Program-made: the position numbers and the translations under genes
Shown here: one piece after another, positions 8,035-14,291 of the stretch
Position numbering within the stretch: position 1 is the first letter of the stretch
How the letters are laid out: each line of letters begins with the position of its first letter
The notes under the pieces: generated by a model
Database searches by the model: none
Seen by the model: the letters and a program-made list of their open reading frames with translations, nothing else
Told to the model about the DNA's origin: nothing
Assembly: GCA_016215025.1 (NCBI GenBank)
Contig: JACRMI010000105.1
Span: 1 to 41,324 of the forward strand
Source: Chloroflexota bacterium
GTDB taxonomy: Bacteria; Chloroflexota; Anaerolineae; UBA4142
Length of the DNA: 41,324 bases
Direction: 5' to 3'

Positions 8035-8532
8035 TCAAAACTCTAGCCCAGGATACAATTTTTGCTGGAGCCATTGCAAAGGAAAATACGCCAGCGGACC
8101 GACGAGCGTATTTAAAAGACTGGTCGGCAGAATGACGCGAAAGAGATAATCCGTCCAATTAATGTTCCAATTGAATAGCGAGAGGATCGCCAGCACAAAG
8201 ATGTTATAGACAATTGTCGCCGCAACCATCATGGCTGGTGGCGCAATCAGATTGCCGCGAAAGAAGGTTGTCTGACCCAAGCCGACCAACAAGCCGACGA
8301 CGGTAAGCGTGAGCGTGTGAATTCCAAATGGCAAGCCCGATGCGAGGTCAAGTAATAATCCGACGATAAAGCCCCATAGCGCTGCTTCGCCAATCGGTCC
8401 CACCAAGCCCCACGTCACGACGACGATCAACGCGAGGTCGATCTTGAAGCCAAAGATGGGAATGAGTGGCAGCCAGGCGACCTGTACGGTGGCAACGATA
8501 CCGAGAAGCGGAATCAGAATCCAGGCAGGCAT
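8035..8532 (-). CDS. mreD: Rod shape-determining protein MreD
   Basis: A 165-residue protein with five or six hydrophobic helices, the right size for MreD. It has the typical LDLASGLPFGIHTLTL segment and lies six bases after mreC. MreD is the small inner-membrane partner of MreC and MreB in the elongation machinery that guides peptidoglycan synthesis. Family assignment rests on position in the mreBCD order and the conserved mid-region motif, since MreD sequences diverge strongly. Confidence 0.9.
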   Translation of the reverse strand: MPAWILIPLLGIVATVQVAWLPLIPIFGFKIDLALIVVVTWGLVGPIGEAALWGFIVGLLLDLASGLPFGIHTLTLTVVGLLVGLGQTTFFRGNLIAPPAMMVAATIVYNIFVLAILSLFNWNINWTDYLFRVILPTSLLNTLVGPLAYFPLQWLQQKLYPGLEF

Positions 8533-8538
8533 AGACGG

Positions 8539-9450
8539 TTACGGCGCAGGCGTGCGCGTCGGCGTGGCTTTGGGCAGTGGTGTGGGAGTTGGCGTTGGCT
8601 CTTGCGTAATATCGGCAGGCGTAAACTTTTTGAGGATGAGAACAAATTCGAGGCGCGTAAAATCGACGCTCGGCATGATCATTGCTTCCTGAAACAATTC
8701 GTTGTCGAGTTTGTGCACTTGGGTCACTTGCCCAATGACGAGTCGCTTGGGGTACGTGCCGCCCATCCCGGACGACAAGATCAAATCGCCGGTCTTGATC
8801 GCTTCGCCCTGTGGCACATACTTGATGACGAGATTGCCGTTGACATTGCCTTGCACAATGCCCGTGGCGCGCGTCGATTGGACGACCGCGCTAACCGAAC
8901 TCGCCGCATCGGTGATAAGCAGCACTTTGGACCAACGTGAACCGGTCGATACAATTCGTCCTGCCAATCCCTGCGGCGTGACGACGGGCATTCCGATTTT
9001 AATGCCATCGGCGCTGCCTTGATCGACGATGATATAGCGAGCCAGGTTCGACGGGTCTTGCCCGGTAACGCGCGCCAAATCGGGATTGCGCTGCAACACA
9101 ACTGCACCCGCCAAATCGAAATCCGGGTTCGACTGTTTGTAACCGAGTTGCTGGCGCAAGAGCGTGTTTTCGTTTTCCAATTCGGTAATGCGAATACGAC
9201 TGGCGTTTAACTCGTTTAGCTGCGCTTGCAATTCATCGACTTTGTTGCGCAGATTGTTCACATCCGTCAAGCCGGTGGTTACATCGCGCGCGCCTTCGCC
9301 CACGCCGAGCACGCCGCCAAAGATCGGCTGCACTGCGCCGAGAGCCAGGTCTTCGATGGGTTGTAATATTCCGGCTTGGTGGAGAATGAGCGCGAGGACG
9401 GCAATGACGATCAGAAAAAAGAGGATGGTATTGCGGTTACGAGAAGACAT
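8539..9450 (-). CDS. mreC: Rod shape-determining protein MreC
   Basis: A 303-residue protein. A single N-terminal helix (about 8-28) anchors it. A coiled coil follows (about 65-105, NNLRNKVDELQAQLNELN and ITELENENTLLRQQL), then the two beta-barrel domains with VDQGSADGIKIGMPVV and GLAGRIV, both family hallmarks. The tail is an unusual Thr-Pro-rich extension (last 20 residues). MreC links MreB to the cell-wall synthases outside the membrane. The ATG at 9450 has no clear ribosome site because an 80-base palindromic repeat fills the space after mreB. Upstream translation may help, or the repeat RNA may fold to expose the start. Confidence 0.95.
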   Translation of the reverse strand: MSSRNRNTILFFLIVIAVLALILHQAGILQPIEDLALGAVQPIFGGVLGVGEGARDVTTGLTDVNNLRNKVDELQAQLNELNASRIRITELENENTLLRQQLGYKQSNPDFDLAGAVVLQRNPDLARVTGQDPSNLARYIIVDQGSADGIKIGMPVVTPQGLAGRIVSTGSRWSKVLLITDAASSVSAVVQSTRATGIVQGNVNGNLVIKYVPQGEAIKTGDLILSSGMGGTYPKRLVIGQVTQVHKLDNELFQEAMIMPSVDFTRLEFVLILKKFTPADITQEPTPTPTPLPKATPTRTPAP

Positions 9451-9454
9451 TTGA

Positions 9455-9536
9455 ATTTTCGATTTTCGATTTTGGATTTTCGATTTTCAACTCCAGAGTG
9501 TCCAATCCAAAATCCAAAATCGAAAATCCAAAATTG
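9455..9536. repeat. Palindromic TCGATTTTCGATTTTGG repeat between mreB and mreC
   Basis: The left half is made of TCGATTTT units and the right half of the complementary AAAATCGA/CCAAAATCC units. Together they form a hairpin of about 80 bases inside the mre operon. Confidence 0.85.
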
Positions 9537-9538
9537 AC

Positions 9539-10594
9539 TTAGCGTCTTGACCGAGTGGGGCGCGTCACGTTGTGCAATGTTTCGAGTTCTTGCAACACGC
9601 TGCCGGTGCCGCGCACGACGCAGGTGAGTGGGTCTTCGGAAACGTAGACGTGCATCCGGGTCTCTTGCGACAGTCGTTGCGCAATTGCACCTAAGAGTGC
9701 GCCGCCTCCCGCGAGCGCGATGCCGTACTGCATCAAGTCGGATACAAGTTCGGGCGGCGTTTCGTCAATCGTCGTTTTCAATGCATCGACGATTTGATTC
9801 ACAGGTCCCGCGAGCGCCTCGCGAATTTCGACGCTCGACACTTCGACTTCGGCGGGCAGTCCGGTAATGAGATTGCGCCCGCGCAAAAGAAAAGTCTTTT
9901 CTTCTGCCAACGGATGCGCCGAGCCGATTGCCATTTTGATTTCTTCTGCCATGCGTTCGCCGACGAGGACATTGTATTTTTCACGCGCGTAGCGGATGAT
10001 CTCTTCGTCCATCTCATCGCCGGCGACGCGAATGGAGCGGCTGACGACGATACCGCCGAGCGAAAAGACCGCCATTTCGGTTGTGCCGCCGCCAATATCG
10101 ACGACCATGCTGCCGACGGATTCAGTAATCGGCAAGCCCGCGCCAATCGCCGCCGCCATCGGTTCCTCGACGAGATACACTTCGCGCGCGCCTGCATTCA
10201 TCGCGGCATCATGCACCGCACGCTTTTCGACTTCGGTGACGCCGCTGGGAATGCCAATCACGATGCGCGGGCGGTGCGGAACGGGCAGAAGAGCTTGATC
10301 GTGGACTTTGGTGATAAAGTATTCGAGCATTTTTTCCGTGACATCGAAATCGGAGATAACGCCGTCACGGAGAGGACGAACGGCGACAATATCGGCGGGT
10401 GTTCGACCAACCATCTGCTTCGCTTCGGAACCGATTGCCAGAACGCGCTTGGTGCGTTTTTCGACGGCTACGACAGAGGGTTCGTTAATTACAATTCCAA
10501 CGCCACGCACCAGAACCAGAGTATTCGCTGTGCCCAGGTCGATGCCAATATCGCGGGAGAATAATCCAAAGAGCCAGTTAATTGGGCTGATCAA
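9539..10594 (-). CDS. mreB: Rod shape-determining protein MreB (actin homologue)
   Basis: A 351-residue protein of normal length. It shows the actin-fold ATP site: GIDLGTANTLV (phosphate 1, near 17), DIGGGTTEMAVFSLGG (phosphate 2, near 168) and LAGGGALLGAIAQRL (adenosine loop, near 300). MreB filaments under the membrane direct side-wall peptidoglycan synthesis, so the cell is probably rod-shaped or filamentous. The start is a TTG at 10594, nine bases after AGGAG; an in-frame stop closes the frame upstream. It is the first gene of mreB-mreC-mreD, driven from the promoter at 10640-10668. Confidence 0.97.
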   Translation of the reverse strand: MISPINWLFGLFSRDIGIDLGTANTLVLVRGVGIVINEPSVVAVEKRTKRVLAIGSEAKQMVGRTPADIVAVRPLRDGVISDFDVTEKMLEYFITKVHDQALLPVPHRPRIVIGIPSGVTEVEKRAVHDAAMNAGAREVYLVEEPMAAAIGAGLPITESVGSMVVDIGGGTTEMAVFSLGGIVVSRSIRVAGDEMDEEIIRYAREKYNVLVGERMAEEIKMAIGSAHPLAEEKTFLLRGRNLITGLPAEVEVSSVEIREALAGPVNQIVDALKTTIDETPPELVSDLMQYGIALAGGGALLGAIAQRLSQETRMHVYVSEDPLTCVVRGTGSVLQELETLHNVTRPTRSRR

Positions 10595-10639
10595 TTCCGA
10601 GTGCTCCTAAAACACAAAAAGGTCGAACGAACAGGGCGC

Positions 10640-10668
10640 ATTATATACCACATTTCATTCGCGCACAA
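10640..10668 (-). promoter_or_regulatory. Promoter of the mreBCD operon
   Basis: Minus-strand TTGTGC (10663-10668), a 17-base spacer, then TATAAT (10640-10645), about 45 bases before the mreB TTG. Confidence 0.75.
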
Positions 10669-10698
10669 AAATCCAGTAATCAGTAAACAGTAGGACAG

Positions 10699-10810
10699 TA
10701 GCGAACGCTCGTCGTAGTTCGGTGAATCGTGAATGGTAGCGAACGCTCGTCGTAGCGTTCGGTGAATCGTGAATGGTAGCGAACGCTCGTCGTAGCGTTC
10801 AGTGAAATAG
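10699..10810. repeat. Tandem repeat, 40-base unit, nearly three copies
   Basis: Units begin TAGCGAACGCTCGTCGTAG at 10699, 10737 and 10777. The first lacks two bases and the last is partial. The units carry internal GAACGCTCG/CGTTC complementarity. A short CAGTAAACAGT repeat (10673-10695) precedes them. Confidence 0.85.
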
Positions 10811-10816
10811 TGAGTA

Positions 10817-10851
10817 GAGAAAAAGCGGAGCGGCAATTTGCCGACTCCGCT
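10817..10851 (-). terminator. Intrinsic terminator of rplY
   Basis: On the minus strand AGCGGAGTCGGC pairs with GCCGCTCCGCT around a five-base loop, with one bulged base, and runs into TTTTTCTC. Confidence 0.85.
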
Positions 10852-10892
10852 TTCCAACTTCCAACTTCCAACTTCCAACTTCCAACTTCCAA
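10852..10892. repeat. Short tandem TTCCAAC repeat
   Basis: About six copies of a seven-base unit lie between the rplY stop and its terminator. This is one of the simple-sequence repeat families that recur in the intergenic spaces. Confidence 0.85.
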
Positions 10893-10895
10893 GAC

Positions 10896-11600
10896 CTATT
10901 TCTTGGCTTCTGCTTTGGCTTCGGGCTTTTTCGCTTCGCCAGCTGCAGCTTCGCCTTCCGCGCCTTCTTCTTCGATCTTGCCCTTCTTGATGACTTCGAC
11001 TTCGGCAACGGCAACCGGTGCTTCGACGGCGATGACCTCTTCCTTGACCGGGACGACTTTGGCGACCATCTCATCGCCGGGCGTCATAACTTCGATCTTG
11101 TCGCCGACCTTGAGGTCTTTGACGAACAGACTCTGGTTCAAGCTTTCCAACACCGTTACATCGACCTCGACTTGGGGAATCAAATCGGTGGGCAACATGC
11201 GAAGCGACACGGTGTTGATACCGTGAATCAACAGACCTTCGCCCCGCGTGACGGCGGGTGAGGTGCCAACCAAAACGAGTGGCACATCGGTCGTGATTTT
11301 TTCGTTCATCGCGACTTCTTGAAAATCAACATGAACGATGCGACCCGAAAGCGAGTTGCGCTGGACTTCGCGTGTCAAGACGAGCCGGGGTGTGCCCGTA
11401 TCGACGATTAGCTTGATCAAGCGATTGCGACCTGCTTTGGCGACGACGAGCTTGAGATTTTTTTCGTCGATTTGAAGATTCAACGGTGTATCGAGGTGTC
11501 TGCCGTACAGCACGGCGGGAATCGTGCCACTCCGACGCATTGCGCCGACTTGTTTGCCAATCACGGTGCGCGGTTGCGCAGTCAATTGAATGTCTTCCAT
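10896..11600 (-). CDS. rplY: 50S ribosomal protein L25, long (CTC) form
   Basis: A 234-residue protein of the L25/general-stress CTC family. The N-terminal half is the 5S-rRNA-binding barrel (TVIGKQVGAMRRSGTIPAVLYG, IVHVDFQEV). The second half is the CTC domain (about 95-190). A charged, Ala/Glu/Lys-rich tail of about 40 residues ends it, as in many bacteria. The ATG at 11600 has a GAGGAAAGG site upstream, and a strong promoter lies at 11657-11685. The gene is divergent from the next lipoprotein. Confidence 0.95.
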   Translation of the reverse strand: MEDIQLTAQPRTVIGKQVGAMRRSGTIPAVLYGRHLDTPLNLQIDEKNLKLVVAKAGRNRLIKLIVDTGTPRLVLTREVQRNSLSGRIVHVDFQEVAMNEKITTDVPLVLVGTSPAVTRGEGLLIHGINTVSLRMLPTDLIPQVEVDVTVLESLNQSLFVKDLKVGDKIEVMTPGDEMVAKVVPVKEEVIAVEAPVAVAEVEVIKKGKIEEEGAEGEAAAGEAKKPEAKAEAKK

Positions 11601-11656
11601 TTGAATGATAACCTTTCCTCTGCACTAAAGTGTGCTTCGCAAAAAATTGCTGGGCT

Positions 11657-11685
11657 ATTTTACTGGCAAAGGGATATTTAGTCAA
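11657..11685 (-). promoter_or_regulatory. Promoter of rplY
   Basis: Minus-strand TTGACT (11680-11685), a 17-base spacer, then TAAAAT (11657-11662). Confidence 0.7.
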
Positions 11686-11692
11686 ATCGATT

Positions 11693-11726
11693 AGACCTGA
11701 CAGGTTTCTGAAACCCTGTCAGGTCT
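11693..11726. repeat. Palindrome AGACCTGACAGG between divergent promoters
   Basis: Twelve-base perfect arms (11693-11704, 11715-11726) with a ten-base loop sit between the rplY promoter and the divergent promoter at 11732. It could be an operator, but it looks like a common Chloroflexota-type intergenic repeat. Confidence 0.8.
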
Positions 11727-11731
11727 TGGGT

Positions 11732-11760
11732 TTGCTCCCCCGCACAACCTATGCTAAACT
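11732..11760 (+). promoter_or_regulatory. Promoter of the DUF348/G5/PD40 lipoprotein
   Basis: TTGCTC (11732-11737), a 17-base spacer, then TAAACT (11755-11760), 44 bases before the chosen ATG. Confidence 0.5.
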
Positions 11761-11795
11761 TGCGCCCGTGCCTCGCCGAACTAAAGAATTATTTC

Positions 11796-11867
11796 GGACA
11801 CAGATGAACACAGATTACACTGATTTTTTCTATTTTTATCAGTGTTTATCAGTGTTCACTAGTGTCC
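11796..11867. repeat. Palindromic GGACAC-GAACAC repeat forming the start of a gene
   Basis: The left part (GGACACAGATGAACACAGAT) pairs imperfectly with the right part (ATCAGTGTTCACTAGTGTCC). The following gene's ATG (11804) and its first 22 codons lie within it. Confidence 0.75.
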
Positions 11868-13402
11868 TCTTCATCATTTTCCTCTCTGCTTGCGCGCCAA
11901 TGCCCAAACGTGTGGTCTTGCTCGTCGATGGTCAACGCCTCGTTTTCGATACGACGGCGGTCACTGTGAAAGATGTCCTCAACCAGCAAGGAGTCAACGT
12001 CAACGATAACGACAAAATCGATCCGCCGCTCTTTGCCGAAGTGGGACGCAGCGCGACCATCACCGTGACGCGCGTCGAAATCAAGACTGAACCGGTCACG
12101 CAGCCGATTCCGTTTGCACGACAACTTGTGCGTGACGAAACTTATCCGCAAGGACAAACGCGTATCGTTCGGCTTGGCGCGAACGGCACGGTGGCGATTA
12201 CGTACACGGTTACGTATCAAGACGGCACAGAAACCAGTCGCCGCGAAAGCGCGCGCCAAATTGTTGAGCAGCCCAAGGACGAGATTCTGGCGCTCGGCAC
12301 ACAAGGCAGTCTGTTGCCGATCTCATTATCCTCCGGCACAATCGTTTATCTTGCCAATGGCAATGCCTGGGTGATGCGGCATTCGAGCAGTGACAAGCGC
12401 GCATTGACGACCACGGGTGATCTCGATGGGCGGGTCTTATCGCTTTCGCCCGATGGACGCTATTTGCTCTTTACTCGCGCCGCCGACGAGAATTCGCTCA
12501 ACACGCTTTGGCTTATCGATACTGCTGTTCTCGGCGAAGCACCGCGTGCTTTATCGATCAACGATGTCTTGTTCGCGCAGTTGTCGCCGGACTCGCGCTC
12601 GGTTGCGTACTCGACTGGCGAACGTACCGGTGGCGCGCCGGGCTGGAAAGCGCACAACGATTTATCGATTATGCCAATCACAATCACTTCGTCTGGTGTA
12701 ACAAGCGGCGAGCCTAAAATCGTTTGGAAGCCAAGTATCCCAGCGCCGTACAGTTGGTGGGGCACGAATTTCGCGTGGTCGCCCGACAGCAGCGTCATTG
12801 CCTACGCGCTCCCTAACGAAATCGGTTGGATCGAATCGAACGCCAAGTCTTCTGGCGATAATGCGCCGCGCCGTGTGTTGAAACGATTCGCGCCATTCCG
12901 TACCAACGCCGATTGGGTCTGGGTTCCGCAAGTTGCTTGGTCGCCTGACAGTCGATTTATTATCAGCACAGTTCATGCGCCGCTCGGTAATCCTAGTGTT
13001 GCTACTGACGATCCAACGTTTGAGGTATGGGCGCTTGCGCGTGACCAATCCGTAAGTGCCGCATTGGCGAAGCAGACGGGGATGTGGGCGTTTCCGGCGT
13101 GGTCGCTGCCGGATGCACAGGGTGAAAGCCGTGTTGTGTTTGGCGTTGCCATTGCTCCGAGCAATAGTGAAAAGAGTCGTTACTCGCTTTGGGTGATGGA
13201 TCGCGATGGTGGAAACAAAAAACAAATTTTTCCGAAACGAGACGAAGATGCGTTAGTCATTGCTCAAGCCGCGTGGTCGCCGGATTCGAAACAACTCATC
13301 GTCGTGCGCGAAGGTGATTTGTGGCTGTATGATTTTGCGACGAGCAAGTGGTCGCAGTTGACAGACAACGGCGCGAGCGCGTTGCCGAGATGGGCAAAGT
13401 AA
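11804..13402 (+). CDS. DUF348/G5-domain and PD40 beta-propeller lipoprotein
   Basis: A 532-residue predicted lipoprotein. The ATG at 11804 begins a hydrophobic signal with the lipobox FLSAC (Cys near 30). Next come a DUF348-like ubiquitin fold (about 35-85, VTVKDVLNQQGV) and a G5 domain (about 85-150), a pair typical of cell-wall-associated YabE/Rpf-like proteins. The rest is a TolB-like propeller with PD40 motifs such as LSPDGRYLLF, WSPDSRFII and WSPDSKQLIV. It probably binds wall polymer outside the cell. The start region and most of the signal peptide lie inside a palindromic repeat (11796-11867). An earlier in-frame start exists near 11630, but it would give no signal peptide. Confidence 0.8.
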   Translation: MNTDYTDFFYFYQCLSVFTSVLFIIFLSACAPMPKRVVLLVDGQRLVFDTTAVTVKDVLNQQGVNVNDNDKIDPPLFAEVGRSATITVTRVEIKTEPVTQPIPFARQLVRDETYPQGQTRIVRLGANGTVAITYTVTYQDGTETSRRESARQIVEQPKDEILALGTQGSLLPISLSSGTIVYLANGNAWVMRHSSSDKRALTTTGDLDGRVLSLSPDGRYLLFTRAADENSLNTLWLIDTAVLGEAPRALSINDVLFAQLSPDSRSVAYSTGERTGGAPGWKAHNDLSIMPITITSSGVTSGEPKIVWKPSIPAPYSWWGTNFAWSPDSSVIAYALPNEIGWIESNAKSSGDNAPRRVLKRFAPFRTNADWVWVPQVAWSPDSRFIISTVHAPLGNPSVATDDPTFEVWALARDQSVSAALAKQTGMWAFPAWSLPDAQGESRVVFGVAIAPSNSEKSRYSLWVMDRDGGNKKQIFPKRDEDALVIAQAAWSPDSKQLIVVREGDLWLYDFATSKWSQLTDNGASALPRWAK

Positions 13403-13416
13403 AAAACTATTCATAT

Positions 13417-13499
13417 GTCATTCTGAGCGAAGCGAAGAATCTCGCATCATGGATGGATGAGATTCTTCGCTCCGCAAAGGACGCTCCGTTCAGAATGAC
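13417..13499. repeat. GTCATTCTGAGCG family palindromic repeat
   Basis: The arms GTCATTCTGAGCG and GTTCAGAATGAC close an 83-base element with internal GAAGAATCTC/GAGATTCTTC pairing, directly after the lipoprotein gene. Confidence 0.85.
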
Positions 13500-13514
13500 A
13501 ACTTGGTGGTCATA

Positions 13515-14291
13515 ATGAAAATAGCATTGCTATCGGACATTCATGGAAATTCAATCGCACTCGATGCGGTCTTGCAAGACATTGCCAAGCAAAGCGGCGT
13601 TGACCAGTATTTGATTTTGGGCGACCTCGCGGCAATCGGTTTCGATCCGGTTGGCGTGCTTGAGCGCATCCGTGCATTGCCGAATCTCCTCATCGTGCGT
13701 GGCAACACGGATCGTTACTTGGTGACGGGCGAACTGCCTGCGCCAACTCTAACCGACATTCAATCCAATCCCGCGCTCGTCACCAAGTTCGCCGAAGTGA
13801 ATAAAAGTTTTGCGTGGACACAAGGCGCGATTTCATCCGGCATTTGGTTCGACTGGCTGGCAACCTTGCCACTTGAACAGCGCCTCACGTTGCCGAATGG
13901 TTCACGCTTGCTTGCGGTTCACGCGTCGCCTGGCACCGACGATGGGCGCGGCATTCGTCCTGATACGAGAGAACAAGAATTGCAATCCATCGTGAACAAC
14001 TGCGACGCCGACATTGTTTGCATCGGACACAACCACGCCGCATTTGAGCATCGCGTTGGTGGTGTGCATGTCGTCAATCCTGGGAGCGTCAGCAACCCAT
14101 TTCCACCTGATCTTAGCGCCGGCTATGCGATTCTGAACGCAACAGAGTCGGGGTACCAAGTTGAATATCGGCGCGCGGACTATGATAACGAAGCGGTTGT
14201 GCGCCAAGTGCAACGACTGCGCCATCCCGCTGCACCTTACATCACGCGCTTTATGCGTGGAGAAAACATCGCACCCTGGTCCAAGAAATGA
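13515..14291 (+). CDS. Calcineurin-like metallophosphoesterase (YfcE/MJ0936 type)
   Basis: A 258-residue protein with the two-metal phosphoesterase motifs in order: SDIHGN (near 8), GDLAAIGFDP (near 39), RGNTDR (GN-x-D, near 67), HASPGTDDG (near 138) and GHNHAAFEH with VNPGSVSNP (near 175-200). It probably cleaves small phosphodiesters; the substrate is unknown. The ATG at 13515 is preferred over a TTG four codons upstream, since the protein then starts directly at the first beta strand. Its last bases overlap the next gene's ATG (ATGA), so the two are likely translated together. Confidence 0.88.
   Translation: MKIALLSDIHGNSIALDAVLQDIAKQSGVDQYLILGDLAAIGFDPVGVLERIRALPNLLIVRGNTDRYLVTGELPAPTLTDIQSNPALVTKFAEVNKSFAWTQGAISSGIWFDWLATLPLEQRLTLPNGSRLLAVHASPGTDDGRGIRPDTREQELQSIVNNCDADIVCIGHNHAAFEHRVGGVHVVNPGSVSNPFPPDLSAGYAILNATESGYQVEYRRADYDNEAVVRQVQRLRHPAAPYITRFMRGENIAPWSKK

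Noticed and set aside
9794..10564. 256-residue plus-strand open frame
   Set aside because: Antisense to mreB; composition is typical of a complementary-strand shadow.
10699..10892. Possible CRISPR array
   Set aside because: The 40-base copies are contiguous without spacers, and the seven-base repeat is a simple tandem. No cas genes are in the window.
11630..11803. Upstream extension of the DUF348/G5 lipoprotein
   Set aside because: It would run through both the palindrome at 11693 and the promoter at 11732, and would hide the signal peptide.
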